Source: Microbulbifer litoralis
Lineage (GTDB): Bacteria > Pseudomonadota > Gammaproteobacteria > Pseudomonadales > Cellvibrionaceae
Assembly: GCF_023634065.1 (NCBI RefSeq)
Contig: NZ_JALKCV010000014.1
Coordinates: 62,001-126,000 of the forward strand
Direction: 5' to 3'
DNA length: 64,000 bases
The stretch's first letter is position 1; each line of letters begins with the position of its first letter. Below are positions 42,105 through 53,546 of this stretch, one piece after another. The position numbers and the translations under genes were made by a program. A model generated the notes under the pieces. The model did not search any database, was not told the origin of the DNA, and was given only the letters and a program-made list of their open reading frames with translations.

Positions 42105-43370
42105 ATGGACAGGCAGTGGTGGCAGCGGTTACACGGTTTTCCGCCCCTGGTCTGGATAATCCTGCTGGGCAGTTTTTTCGGCCGCGGCACCTATTTCATG
42201 GTGTGGCCGTTTCTGGCGATCCTGCTCTACGAGAAATTCCAGCTGGGTGCGGCGGAGATCGGCCTGATCCTCAGCGCGTCGGCCGTGGGGGCCGCGCTGC
42301 TGGGATTCTATGTGGGGGCGCTGTCGGACCGCTGCGGTCGCCGCAATATCCTGCTGGTTGGCACCGCGATCAATGGCTTCGCTTTCGTGCTGCTGGCCGT
42401 GGCCGGGACACTGCCGGTGTTTATTCTGGCAATGACGCTCTGCTCCATCGGCCGCGCCGTCTGGGAGCCGCCGGCCAGCGCGCTGGTCGGCGACCTGGTT
42501 CGCGACAAGCAAAGCAGGGAACTGGCGCTGCAGTTTCGCTATTTCCTGATCAATGTGGGCGCCGCGCTGGGGCCAATCATTGGTATTGCCGCGGGCCTGA
42601 ATGCGCAGCAGTCGACGTTCGGCCTGACGGCGCTCAGTTACCTGCTGCTGTGTGTCGGTTTTTTTTGGGGATTTTCCCGTACCGAAAGCGGGCGGATTGC
42701 ACACCGCCGCCGCGATTCCGAAACCACACTCGGCAGCACCCTGTCGGTGCTGAAGAGTGATCATGTGTTCCTGGTGGTGATTGCTGCCAATGTGTTGACG
42801 TTGTTTATCTACGCACAGATGGATTCGAGCCTGGTGCAATACCTGACCCGCGCCCAGGCGCCGGCCCTGGTACAGCTGATCTCGGCGATGATCCTGGTCA
42901 ATGCACTGACCATCGTGCTGTTGCAGTTTCCGCTGCTGCAGATGATGCGCGGTATCGGCGTGAACGGCCGTATCGTCATCGGCCTGGCGATACTGGCAGT
43001 CGGGCAGGTGTGGTTTGCGACCAATCCGCTGGACTGGTTCGCCGGCTGGATGGGGGCCACCTTCGTGGTGAGCCTTGCGGAGGCGATCCTCTTCCCGACC
43101 ATGAGTGTGCAGATAGACCGGCTGGCACCGGACCACTTGCGCGGCAGTTACTTCGGCGCCTCGTCGTTTTACTCGCTGGGCTGGTCGGCGGCGCCGCTGG
43201 TGGGTGGCATCGTAATCCAGTGGTGGAGTGGGCCGGCGCTCTACTGGTTGATGTTTGGCCTGTGCGGTGTGGTCTTCCTGCTCTACCGGCTCACGCCGCG
43301 CCTGTCGCGGCCGCAATGGAAAGCGGCGGAAGATATGTCTGTGGCGGACGTGCCGGTGGCGGTCTCCTGA
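42105..43370 (+). CDS. MFS transporter (MdtH-like exporter)
   Basis: A 421-aa inner-membrane protein with about 12 helices. The loop-2 MFS motif GALSDRCGRRNILLVG (motif A) is at about 67-82 and an antiporter-type glycine-rich segment 5 (NVGAALGPIIGIAAG) follows. The overall layout resembles MdtH-type drug/proton antiporters, but the substrate is unknown. GGGAG precedes the ATG. It is followed by a small hairpin terminator (43395-43416). Confidence 0.88.
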   Translation: MDRQWWQRLHGFPPLVWIILLGSFFGRGTYFMVWPFLAILLYEKFQLGAAEIGLILSASAVGAALLGFYVGALSDRCGRRNILLVGTAINGFAFVLLAVAGTLPVFILAMTLCSIGRAVWEPPASALVGDLVRDKQSRELALQFRYFLINVGAALGPIIGIAAGLNAQQSTFGLTALSYLLLCVGFFWGFSRTESGRIAHRRRDSETTLGSTLSVLKSDHVFLVVIAANVLTLFIYAQMDSSLVQYLTRAQAPALVQLISAMILVNALTIVLLQFPLLQMMRGIGVNGRIVIGLAILAVGQVWFATNPLDWFAGWMGATFVVSLAEAILFPTMSVQIDRLAPDHLRGSYFGASSFYSLGWSAAPLVGGIVIQWWSGPALYWLMFGLCGVVFLLYRLTPRLSRPQWKAAEDMSVADVPVAVS

Positions 43371-43394
43371 TTGAGGCAGTCAATCCCTGTTGTT

Positions 43395-43416
43395 GGCCCC
43401 GCCAGGGGCCTATTTT
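43395..43416 (+). terminator. Hairpin terminator between convergent genes
   Basis: A 6-bp GC stem (GGCCCC / GGGGCC) with a 4-nt loop, followed by TATTTT, lies between the MFS stop and the isochorismatase stop. Confidence 0.6.
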
Positions 43417-43424
43417 CGGGTTGG

Positions 43425-43985
43425 CTATGGAGGGAGCGCAACGAGATCCCGGCTGTGGCAGATCTGCGCATACTCTCCCTCGAGATTGCTGATGAAGATC
43501 TGCTGCAATTGTTCCGCATCAATCGATTCCCCGTTGCGCAGCGTTATGCCGAAAGTCGCCGTCGCGTCTTCCGGCAGCAGGATGCGATAACCCAGCGCTG
43601 CACCGGCCTTGACCGTGGCATCCACCGAGTGGTTGATCACCACGCCTGTCGCGACCAGTTCGGTAGCGCCCAGCCCGCGCAGTATCGCATCCAGTTCCGT
43701 GCCGACGAAGGCGCAGTTCTCGCGCTTGGTAACGACGCTTTCCCCGGTCGCCGGTTCGGCTTCCGGTTTGAAGGCGAAATACGGCCCATCGGCGTGGTAG
43801 GGCGATCCCGGAAAACGCGAGGAGTGGCGAATATGCACGACCGGCCATTGACGCTCGCGCCAGTGTGCGAGCAGCTCGGCGATGCGCTGCTCGGCGGTGG
43901 GGTTGTTGCGGGGGTGGCGGGAGAAGTGATCGATGGCGCGCTGCACATCGATCACCAGTAGCGCCGGGTTTCTTGTCTGTATCAC
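43425..43985 (-). CDS. Isochorismatase-family hydrolase with Ser in place of the catalytic Cys
   Basis: A 186-aa single-domain protein. Asp (D13 in LVIDVQ) and Lys (K87 in VTKRENCAF) of the family triad are present, but the position of the nucleophile Cys (usual pattern G-x5-C-V) reads GVVINHSV, with Ser at 120. Isochorismatases such as PhzD also work without Cys, whereas nicotinamidase-type amidases need it, so this enzyme is probably not an amidase. The GTG start has AGGAGG at 6 nt. It lies 23 bp after fadH and is probably co-transcribed with it. Confidence 0.85.
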   Translation of the reverse strand: MIQTRNPALLVIDVQRAIDHFSRHPRNNPTAEQRIAELLAHWRERQWPVVHIRHSSRFPGSPYHADGPYFAFKPEAEPATGESVVTKRENCAFVGTELDAILRGLGATELVATGVVINHSVDATVKAGAALGYRILLPEDATATFGITLRNGESIDAEQLQQIFISNLEGEYAQICHSRDLVALPP

Positions 43986-44008
43986 CGGCGCCCTCCTGTT
44001 GTCCGCCC

Positions 44009-46349
<2,341 letters not shown>

Positions 46350-46352
46350 TGG

Positions 46353-46415
46353 GAGTCCCGAGTCCCGAGTCCCGAGTCCCGAGTCCCGAGTCCCGAGTCC
46401 CGAGTCCTGAGTCCC
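46353..46415. repeat. Heptanucleotide tandem array, 9 units of GAGTCCC
   Basis: Nine contiguous 7-bp units; eight are GAGTCCC and the eighth is GAGTCCT. The array ends four bases before the stop codon of the LysR gene at 46420, so it is in the 3' untranslated part of that gene. Confidence 0.9.
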
Positions 46416-46419
46416 GCCT

Positions 46420-47310
46420 TCACACGAACAACTCCATCAACTGCCCCCGCAGCCATCGATTGGCCGGATCGTCGTGCTGGTTCTTGTGCCACAGCAGATG
46501 CCAGTCCATCTGGGGCAGTTGGAAGGGAAGTTCGAACAACCGCGCCGGGAACTGGTTGGCCAGGCTGGCCGGCACCGTCAGGGCCAGGTCTGTGCGCAGT
46601 ACCACCAGTGGTGCCACCCGATAATGCTGCACGCGCAGCTTGATACGGCGGCGCCGGCCGAGTTTGTTCAGGGCGATATCCACCAGCCCCGGCCCGCTGC
46701 GGCGGCTGGAGACGTGGACATGTTCCAGTTGCAGATACTGCTCCAGTGTCAGGCTGGTCTGGTCTGCCAATGGGTGATCGCTGCGCAGCATGCACAGGTA
46801 GCGGTCGTTGACCAGTCGCTGCTGGTGTAACTGCGTGGCGGTGGCGAGTGGGATATCCAGGCCGAAATCCAGCGTGTTGGCCGCCAGTTCCTTGACCAGT
46901 TGGTCCCGCGGCACATAGTAGGATTCCACATTGATCCCCGGTGCCCGCCGTTCCAACTGCTCCAGCAGCCGCGGCAGCAGCAGGGTCTCCGCCATATCGT
47001 TCATCGACAGCCGCAGTGTCCGCTGCTCCGTGGCCGGGTCGAACTGGCGCTGTTCGCTGAGGCTGGTACCGAGCAGGTTCAGGGCCTGTTGCACGCGCGG
47101 CATGATGCTCTCGGTCAGCGGTGTCGGGGTCATGCCGGCCGGGGTGCGGGTGAACAGTGGATCGTCCAGGCTGCGGCGCAGCCGCGCCAGGGCGTTGCTG
47201 ACCGCCGGTTGGGTGATATGTAGCAGCTCAGCGGCGCGGGTCAGGTTGCGCTCGTTGTAGATGGCCTCCAGCACCAGGAAGAGATTCATATCCATCTGCT
47301 GCAGCTGCAT
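46420..47310 (-). CDS. LysR-family transcriptional regulator
   Basis: A 296-aa protein. The ATG at 47310 with AAAGG 8 nt upstream gives MQLQQMDMNLF; a GTG three codons earlier is possible. The winged helix-turn-helix is at about 5-63 (LTRAAELLHITQPAVSNALARLRR in parts), followed by a two-lobed effector domain (FDPATEQRTLRLSMNDM onward). It is divergent from the nine-gene lipid-catabolism operon (187-bp shared region) and upstream of fadH, so it is the natural candidate regulator of both. The effector is unknown; an acyl-CoA or free fatty acid is a guess. Confidence 0.9.
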   Translation of the reverse strand: MQLQQMDMNLFLVLEAIYNERNLTRAAELLHITQPAVSNALARLRRSLDDPLFTRTPAGMTPTPLTESIMPRVQQALNLLGTSLSEQRQFDPATEQRTLRLSMNDMAETLLLPRLLEQLERRAPGINVESYYVPRDQLVKELAANTLDFGLDIPLATATQLHQQRLVNDRYLCMLRSDHPLADQTSLTLEQYLQLEHVHVSSRRSGPGLVDIALNKLGRRRRIKLRVQHYRVAPLVVLRTDLALTVPASLANQFPARLFELPFQLPQMDWHLLWHKNQHDDPANRWLRGQLMELFV

Positions 47311-47497
47311 GGCTGTCACCTTTCATCAGTTGCCTTTCATCACCAGTATGAATGGTTGGATATTCGCACAATAAACTTCGATGATCCAATGTCCGGCGTT
47401 AGGGTGGGGATCAGTAGAAGGGAACCCACCGGTATCAGGGCCTTGGCGTTGAGCTTGGGTATTCTTTTTATGACAGATAGTGACCGAGGGTAACTAA

Positions 47498-48169
47498 TTG
47501 GCTGAGTTCTATACCGTGCGCCACGGCCAGGCATCATTCGGTGCCGCCGATTACGACAAGCTATCCGAACTGGGCTGGCGCCAGGCGCGCTGGCTGGGGG
47601 AGCACTGGCGCGAGGCGGGGCTGCCATTCGACCGCATCCTGTGCGGCGACCTGCTGCGCCACCGGGAGACGGCGCAGGGTATTTGTGAGGGGCTGGACCT
47701 GGACGCCTCCCGCGTGGAACTGGTGCCGCAAGTCAACGAGTTCGACTTCCACAGCGTGATGCGCAGCTACGGCGAACGGGACCCGCAATCCGTGCCCGCC
47801 GAGGGCGCTGGCCGCGCCGATTACTACCGTTTCCTCAAGAAAGCCATGCGCGCCTGGGCCGGCGACGAGATCAGCCCGGCGGAGAGCTGGCAGGCGTTTG
47901 AACAGCGCATCGGGGAGGCGCTGGCGCTGATCGGCGACAGCCCCCGCGGCAGCAGGACCCTGGTGGTCAGCTCCGGCGGCGCGATTGCAATGATGGTGCG
48001 CCAGGTGCTGGATGCGGGCGCGGATACCGTCACCAAGCTCAATATGCAGATCAAGAATACCGCCGTCAGCCGGTTCTTTTCCGGCGCCGGCGGCGTCAGC
48101 CTGCACAGTTTCAATCACGTGCCACACCTGGAAACCGGGGAGCGGCACGAATTTATTACCTACAGTTAA
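47498..48169 (+). CDS. Histidine phosphatase family protein, first gene of the lipid operon
   Basis: A 223-aa protein beginning [16 protein letters not shown]9 in RHG is the phospho-acceptor. It starts at a TTG with GAGGG nearby. Conserved SGGAIAMMV (second half) is present. It is a phosphoglycerate-mutase-like phosphatase, and its placement directly before an acyl-CoA dehydrogenase and an APH-type kinase is suggestive: a phosphatase could remove a phospho-intermediate or a dead-end product. It lies 16 bp from the next gene. Confidence 0.85.
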   Translation: MAEFYTVRHGQASFGAADYDKLSELGWRQARWLGEHWREAGLPFDRILCGDLLRHRETAQGICEGLDLDASRVELVPQVNEFDFHSVMRSYGERDPQSVPAEGAGRADYYRFLKKAMRAWAGDEISPAESWQAFEQRIGEALALIGDSPRGSRTLVVSSGGAIAMMVRQVLDAGADTVTKLNMQIKNTAVSRFFSGAGGVSLHSFNHVPHLETGERHEFITYS

Positions 48170-48185
48170 TCGGGAGTTTCGGCCG

Positions 48186-49397
48186 ATGGAATTCGAATAC
48201 TCGGACAAGGTGCAGCAGCTGTTACAGAAGCTGCGCGATTTTATGGATGAACACGTCTACCCGGCAGAGGAGACTTACCACCGACAGCTGCAGGAGGACC
48301 GCTGGGGCGAGCCGCCGATCATGGCCGAGCTCAAGAAAAAAGCGCAACAGGCGGAGCTGTGGAACCTGTTTCTCCCGGACAACCGCTTCGGCGCCGGACT
48401 GACCAACCTGGAGTATGCGCCGCTGGCGGAAGAGATGGGGCGGGTGCTGTTTTCGTCCGAGATCTTCAACTGCAGTGCGCCGGATACCGGCAATATGGAA
48501 GTGCTGGCCCAGTATGGCAGTGAGGCGCAGCAACAGCAGTGGCTGACGCCATTGCTGGCCGGCGAGATCCGCTCCGCCTTTGCCATGACCGAACCCAAAG
48601 TCGCCTCCTCCGATGCCACCAATATCGAGACTTCGATCGTGCGCGACGGCGATGACTACGTCATCAACGGCCACAAGTTCTATATCAGCGGCCTGATGAA
48701 CAAACGCTGCAAAATCATGATCGTCATGGGCAAGACGGATCCGGACAATCCGAACCGCCACCAGCAGCAATCCCAGATACTGGTGCCTACCGATACGCCC
48801 GGGGTAAAAATCCGGCGCCCGATGACGGTGTTTGGTTACGACGACGCACCGGAAGGCCACGCCGAGGTGATTTTCGACAATGTGCGCGTAGCCGCCGAAA
48901 ACCTGATCCTGGGCGAGGGCCGCGGTTTCGAGATCGCCCAGGGGCGTCTCGGTCCGGGCCGTATTCACCACTGCATGCGCCTGATTGGCGGTGCCCAGCG
49001 GGCGCTGGAAAATATGGCCAAACGCGCGGAACAGCGCGTGGTGTTTGGGCGCCCGATGAGCAAGCAGGGTTCCGTGCGCGAGGATATCGCCAGATCCGCC
49101 TGCGAGATTGAACAGGCGCGCCTGCTGACCCTGAAAGCGGCGGCGCAGATGGACCAGTACGGCAACAAGGCGGCCAGGGACCTGATCGCGATGATCAAGA
49201 TTGTCGCGCCGCAGATGGCCTGTACCGTGATCGACCGCGCGATACAGGTTCACGGCGCCGCCGGCCTCAGCCAGGACCTGCACCTGGCCGGGCACTATAC
49301 CTACGCCCGCACCATTCGCCTGGCGGACGGGCCGGACCAGGTGCACATGATGCAACTGGGGCGCAACCTTGCTGCGCGCTACGGCGCGGTAGGGTAA
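48186..49397 (+). CDS. Acyl-CoA dehydrogenase (ACAD10/11-like)
   Basis: A 403-aa FAD enzyme. The ATG at 48186 has GGGAG upstream; upstream in-frame codons overlap the previous gene and are rejected. Blocks [34 protein letters not shown] and [15 protein letters not shown] are typical of the ACAD10/11 branch. In mammals that branch joins with an APH-type kinase to turn 4-hydroxyacyl-CoA into a 4-phospho form and then, by elimination, into an enoyl-CoA. Here the kinase is encoded by the next gene. Substrate chain length is not readable. Confidence 0.93.
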   Translation: MEFEYSDKVQQLLQKLRDFMDEHVYPAEETYHRQLQEDRWGEPPIMAELKKKAQQAELWNLFLPDNRFGAGLTNLEYAPLAEEMGRVLFSSEIFNCSAPDTGNMEVLAQYGSEAQQQQWLTPLLAGEIRSAFAMTEPKVASSDATNIETSIVRDGDDYVINGHKFYISGLMNKRCKIMIVMGKTDPDNPNRHQQQSQILVPTDTPGVKIRRPMTVFGYDDAPEGHAEVIFDNVRVAAENLILGEGRGFEIAQGRLGPGRIHHCMRLIGGAQRALENMAKRAEQRVVFGRPMSKQGSVREDIARSACEIEQARLLTLKAAAQMDQYGNKAARDLIAMIKIVAPQMACTVIDRAIQVHGAAGLSQDLHLAGHYTYARTIRLADGPDQVHMMQLGRNLAARYGAVG

Positions 49398-49421
49398 ATC
49401 GACAATACAACGGGGAAGGCG

Positions 49422-50492
49422 ATGACAAACGAGATGGTTTCCGAGAGTAGAAATATCGTCGATCAATTGCCGATAGCGGCGCTGGAAGAATACCTGGCGG
49501 CGCAGGTTGAAGGGTTTCGCGGCCCGATGCAGGTCAGCAAGTTTTCCGGTGGCCAGTCTAACCCCACATTCAAGTTGGAAACGCCGTCCGGACGCTATGT
49601 GTTGCGGCGCCAGCCGCCCGGTAAATTGCTGAAGTCGGCCCACGCGGTGGACCGGGAATTTCGCGTGATGCGCGCGCTGGCCGACAGTGCCGTGCCGGTA
49701 CCGCGGGTATTGCACCTGTGTGAGGACCGCGAGCTGATCGGCTCGATGTTCTATGTGATGGAATACTGCGAGGGTCGTATCTTCTGGGATGCGGCACTGC
49801 CGGAACTCGACGGCCCCCGACAGAAAAATCAGCGCGCGGCCTTTTACGAGGAGATGAACCGGGTGCTGGCGGCACTGCACAGCGTCGATCTGCAGACGAC
49901 CGGCCTGGCGGATTACGGCAGGCCCGGCAATTATTTCGAACGCCAGTTCGAGCGCTGGCAGGGGCAGTACCGCGCGTCGGAACTCCAGCCCATCGCGGCG
50001 ATGGACCGGCTGATCGACTGGCTCGGCGGCCACCTGCCGCCGGACGATGGCCGCGTGGCGCTGGTACACGGCGACTATCGGCTCGACAACATCATGTTTC
50101 ACCCCACCGAGCCCCGCGCCATCGCGGTGCTGGACTGGGAGCTCTCCACCCTCGGCCACCCGTTTGCGGACCTGGCCTACCAGTGCATGCAGCTCCGGAT
50201 GCCGGCGGATTCCGGCAATATCTCCGGGCTGATGGGCGTGGACCGCGAGGTACTGGGGATTCCCTCCGAGCATGAGTACGTGGCCCGTTACTGCGAGCGC
50301 ATGGGTATTGAAAAAATCGACAACTGGGCCTTCTACCTGGCGTTCAGCTTTTTCCGCCTGGCGGCAATTATCCAGGGGGTGGCCAAGCGGGCGCAGGATG
50401 GCAATGCGTCCAACAAGAGCGCGGCCAGGCTCGGCGCCTTTGTCGAACCGCTGGCGCAACTGGCGCTGGATGTGATTGAAAAGGAATACTGA
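49422..50492 (+). CDS. APH-family kinase (ACAD10/11 kinase-like, LvaA-like)
   Basis: A 356-aa kinase-like protein with the aminoglycoside-phosphotransferase fold. FSGGQSNPTFKL is the nucleotide loop region, VLRRQP holds the conserved basic residue, LVHGDYRLDNIMF contains the catalytic Asp and Asn, and AVLDWELSTLGHP holds the metal Asp. Phosphotransferases of this branch phosphorylate the 4-hydroxyl of 4-hydroxyacyl-CoA in the levulinic-acid (lva) pathway and in mammalian ACAD10/11. It lies 24 bp after the dehydrogenase, so a two-enzyme unit is strongly suggested. It is not an antibiotic resistance gene. Confidence 0.9.
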   Translation: MTNEMVSESRNIVDQLPIAALEEYLAAQVEGFRGPMQVSKFSGGQSNPTFKLETPSGRYVLRRQPPGKLLKSAHAVDREFRVMRALADSAVPVPRVLHLCEDRELIGSMFYVMEYCEGRIFWDAALPELDGPRQKNQRAAFYEEMNRVLAALHSVDLQTTGLADYGRPGNYFERQFERWQGQYRASELQPIAAMDRLIDWLGGHLPPDDGRVALVHGDYRLDNIMFHPTEPRAIAVLDWELSTLGHPFADLAYQCMQLRMPADSGNISGLMGVDREVLGIPSEHEYVARYCERMGIEKIDNWAFYLAFSFFRLAAIIQGVAKRAQDGNASNKSAARLGAFVEPLAQLALDVIEKEY

Positions 50493-50550
50493 TGGGCCGT
50501 ACCCGGTTTGCCCATCCTACTGAATCGAGACAGAACTTCTGGGAGTCCAC

Positions 50551-51327
50551 ATGACAACAAAACTTTTTGACCTCACCGGAAAAATTGCCCTGGTCACCGG
50601 CGCCAGCCGCGGCATCGGCGAAGCCATCGCAAAATTGCTGGCGGAGCAGGGCGCCCATGTACTGGTGTCCAGTCGCAAGATCGAGGGCTGCCAGGCGGTG
50701 GCCGATGCGATTGTCGACGCCGGAGGCAAAGCCGAGGCGCTGCCCTGCCATATCGGCAATATGGAGGAGATCGAACGGGTGTTCGGCGAGATACGCCAGA
50801 AGCACGGTCGACTGGATATCCTGGTCAATAACGCCGCTACCAATCCCTATTTCGGCCATATTCTCGATACCGACCCGGGCGCCTTCCAGAAAACCGTCGA
50901 TGTGAATATCCGCGGTTACTTCTTTATGTCGGTGGCGGCCGGCAAGCTGATGCGCGAGCAGGGTGGCGGCTGCATCGTCAACACGGCCTCGATCAATGCG
51001 CTGCAGCCGGGCGTCGGCCAGGGTATCTATTCGATTACCAAGGCGGCGGTGGTCAATATGACACGGGCCTTTGCCAAGGAGTGTGCCCCGTTCAATATCC
51101 GCGTCAACGCGCTGCTGCCGGGGCTGACCAAAACAAAATTCGCCGGTGCGCTCTTCTCCCACGAGGAAATCTACGATACCGCCATCGGCCATATCCCGAT
51201 GCACCGCCACGCAGAGCCGGATGAGATGGCCGGCACCGTGCTCTACCTGGTGTCCGACGCCTCCAGCTATACCACCGGTGAATGCGTGGTGGTGGATGGC
51301 GGCATGACGTCCTGCGGAGGTATCTGA
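50551..51327 (+). CDS. Short-chain dehydrogenase/reductase
   Basis: A 258-aa SDR. NAD(P)-binding TGASRGIGE is near residues 15-23, NNAAT follows, and the catalytic Ser and YSITK (Tyr and Lys) are intact. It is probably a hydroxyacyl-CoA oxidoreductase in this operon. It ends one base inside the next gene's ATG (TGATG). Confidence 0.9.
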   Translation: MTTKLFDLTGKIALVTGASRGIGEAIAKLLAEQGAHVLVSSRKIEGCQAVADAIVDAGGKAEALPCHIGNMEEIERVFGEIRQKHGRLDILVNNAATNPYFGHILDTDPGAFQKTVDVNIRGYFFMSVAAGKLMREQGGGCIVNTASINALQPGVGQGIYSITKAAVVNMTRAFAKECAPFNIRVNALLPGLTKTKFAGALFSHEEIYDTAIGHIPMHRHAEPDEMAGTVLYLVSDASSYTTGECVVVDGGMTSCGGI

Positions 51328-52109
51328 TGAACGCGGATCCGATCCTGGATTTCTCCGGGCAGGTGGCACTGATTACCGGCGCCGCCAGCGGCTTCGGACA
51401 ACTGCTGGCCCACGAACTGGGCCGGCGTGGTGCCAGGCTGGTACTCGGCGATATCAATGAAGAGGCACTCGCCACCGTCGCCGATGAATTGGCTGGAGAC
51501 GGTATCGACTTTCGCTCAAAGCGTTGCGATGTGTCCGTGGAAACAGACTGCGCGGCACTGGTGGAGCTGGCCAACTCGGCGTTCGGCAGGTTGGACCTGG
51601 CTGTCAACAATGCCGGGATTGCACCGCCGATGATGCGCCTCGAGGAGACCGATGAGGCGGAAATGGACCGCCAGTACAACGTCAACCTGAAAGGCGTGAT
51701 GTTCGGCCTCAAGTACCAGCTGCCGCTGATGAAACGGCACGGCGGCGGGGCCATTCTCAATGTCTCCTCGATGGCCGGGCTGGGCGGTGCGCCCAAGATC
51801 GCCTCCTATGCGGCGGCCAAGCACGCGGTCATCGGTGTGACAAAAACCGCGGCGGTGGAAAATGCCAAGTACGGCGTACGCGTCAATGCGATCTGTCCCT
51901 TCTTCACGCTGACGCCGATGGTGACCGGTATCGAAACCCCGGGGGTGAGTGGCGAGGAAATGCAGGTATTTCTCGCCACCGGCTGCCCGATGAAACGCCT
52001 CGGGCAGCCGGAAGAGGTGGTGGCGGCGATGCTGATGCTGCTGTCACCGAAGATGACCTATATCACCGGCCAGGCGCTGGCGGTCGACGGCGGTGTGTCG
52101 GCTTACTGA
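51327..52109 (+). CDS. Short-chain dehydrogenase/reductase
   Basis: A 260-aa SDR. The ATG at 51327 overlaps the previous stop and has GGAGG at 6 nt. The cofactor motif TGAASGFGQ, NNAG and the catalytic YAAAK are present. An acidic residue after the second strand (GDIN) favours NAD(H), an inference from the family rule. It should oxidise a secondary alcohol of the operon's lipid substrate. Confidence 0.9.
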   Translation: MNADPILDFSGQVALITGAASGFGQLLAHELGRRGARLVLGDINEEALATVADELAGDGIDFRSKRCDVSVETDCAALVELANSAFGRLDLAVNNAGIAPPMMRLEETDEAEMDRQYNVNLKGVMFGLKYQLPLMKRHGGGAILNVSSMAGLGGAPKIASYAAAKHAVIGVTKTAAVENAKYGVRVNAICPFFTLTPMVTGIETPGVSGEEMQVFLATGCPMKRLGQPEEVVAAMLMLLSPKMTYITGQALAVDGGVSAY

Positions 52110-52137
52110 AACACAATATAAGAATGCGGAGTTCACA

Positions 52138-52599
52138 ATGCCTACACTGATTCCACGAGACAGTTTCCCGGCCTATGTCGGCCTGGAAATCGAGCCCACC
52201 GAATGGCTGCAGATAGACCAGCAGCGGATCGATACCTTTGCCGAGTGCACGCTGGATCGCCAGTTTATCCATGTGGACCCGGAGGCCGCCAGGAAGACAC
52301 CGTTTGGCGGCACCATCGCCCACGGCTTCCTGTCGCTGTCGCTGCTGTCCTATTTTGCCGAACAGTTGCAAATCGCCATCGACGGCGTGCAGATGGGGGT
52401 GAACTATGGCCTCGACAAGGTGCGCTTTATCAACCCGGTCAAGGTCGACAGCAGAGTGCGGGTGCGGGCGAAGATTCTGGATATCCAGGAGAAAAAGCCC
52501 GCCCAGTACCAGATAAAACTGGAAGCCACCATGGAGATCGAGGGCGAGGAAAAGCCGGCCCTGATCGCCGAGTGGCTGTTTATGCAATTTACCGGATAG
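52138..52599 (+). CDS. MaoC-like (R)-specific enoyl-CoA hydratase
   Basis: A 153-aa hot-dog-fold protein. The ATG at 52138 has GCGGAG upstream; 15 in-frame codons before it overlap the previous gene and are rejected. The hydratase-2 motif with catalytic Asp and His is visible in TLDRQFIHVDPEAA, followed by GGTIAHGFLSLSLLS. It should hydrate 2-enoyl-CoA to (R)-3-hydroxyacyl-CoA, the step before the next SDR. Confidence 0.92.
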   Translation: MPTLIPRDSFPAYVGLEIEPTEWLQIDQQRIDTFAECTLDRQFIHVDPEAARKTPFGGTIAHGFLSLSLLSYFAEQLQIAIDGVQMGVNYGLDKVRFINPVKVDSRVRVRAKILDIQEKKPAQYQIKLEATMEIEGEEKPALIAEWLFMQFTG

Positions 52600-52612
52600 G
52601 GGAGAGGGTGAG

Positions 52613-53536
52613 ATGAGTGTTCGATTCGATGGACAGGTGGCAATCGTCACCGGCGCCGGCAATGGCCTGGGCAGATCCCACGCGCTGGAACTGGCGCGGC
52701 GCGGGGCGAAAGTGGTGGTCAATGACCTGGGCGGCGCGCGCGACGGCTCCGGCGCTTCGCTGAGTGCCGCGGAACAGGTGGTGGCGGAAATCGAAGGCTT
52801 CGGCGGCGAGGCCATCGCCAACGGCGCCAATGTCACCGACTATACCGAAGTGGAAAACATGGTCGGGTCCGCCGTGGAGCGTTGGGGCCGGGTGGATATC
52901 CTGGTGAACAACGCCGGCATCCTGCGCGACAAGTCTTTCGCCAAAATGGACCTGGACGACTTTAAACAGGTCATGGATGTCCACCTGATGGGCTCGGTCA
53001 ACTGTACCAAGGCCGTCTGGGAGCTGATGCGCAAGCAGAACTATGGGCGCATCGCCATGACCACTTCCTCGTCCGGTCTCTACGGCAACTTCGGCCAGTC
53101 GAATTACGGTGCCGCCAAGATGGCGCTCGTGGGCCTGATGAATACCCTGTGCCTGGAGGGTGAGAAATACGGAATCAAGGTCAATTGCCTGTCGCCGACC
53201 GCCCGCACGCGGATGACCGAGGATATTATCCCCGATCCCAGGGTGCTGGACCTGATGACACCGGAATCGGTCACCGCGGGCCTGTTGGCACTGGTAGCCG
53301 AGGACGCGCCCAACCGATTTATTCTCGGTGCCGGCGCCGGTGCTTTTGCCTGCGCGCGTATCGTGGAAACCGGGGGCGTCTACCTGTCTCCGCAACAGCA
53401 GACGCCGGAGGCAGTACAGGCGCAAATGGAGTCGATTGCCGACGGCGGCGACCAGAAGGAGATCTACGGCGGCCTGAACCAGACGGTAAAGTTTGTACAG
53501 AAGGCGGCGCACGCCCTCGATGTGGAACTGAATTGA
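52613..53536 (+). CDS. (R)-3-hydroxyacyl-CoA dehydrogenase-like SDR (MFE-2 type)
   Basis: A 307-aa SDR. The start [19 protein letters not shown] and VVVNDLGG recall the dehydrogenase domain of the peroxisomal multifunctional enzyme type 2. The cofactor motif TGAGNGLG, Ser in MTTSSSG and YGAAK are present. With the MaoC hydratase just upstream (13 bp) it gives the two activities of MFE-2 as separate proteins. The C-terminal 60 residues extend past the usual SDR core. Confidence 0.92.
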   Translation: MSVRFDGQVAIVTGAGNGLGRSHALELARRGAKVVVNDLGGARDGSGASLSAAEQVVAEIEGFGGEAIANGANVTDYTEVENMVGSAVERWGRVDILVNNAGILRDKSFAKMDLDDFKQVMDVHLMGSVNCTKAVWELMRKQNYGRIAMTTSSSGLYGNFGQSNYGAAKMALVGLMNTLCLEGEKYGIKVNCLSPTARTRMTEDIIPDPRVLDLMTPESVTAGLLALVAEDAPNRFILGAGAGAFACARIVETGGVYLSPQQQTPEAVQAQMESIADGGDQKEIYGGLNQTVKFVQKAAHALDVELN

Positions 53537-53546
53537 GGAGATTGCC

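Noticed and set aside
46353..46415. CRISPR array
   Set aside because: Units are contiguous 7-mers without spacers and there are no cas genes.
48222..50459. 745-residue open frame on the minus strand
   Set aside because: Antisense of the acyl-CoA dehydrogenase and kinase genes, which have full motifs and ribosome binding sites.
49422..50492. Aminoglycoside resistance gene
   Set aside because: The APH fold is real, but the operon with acyl-CoA enzymes and the sequence type fit a hydroxyacyl-CoA kinase.
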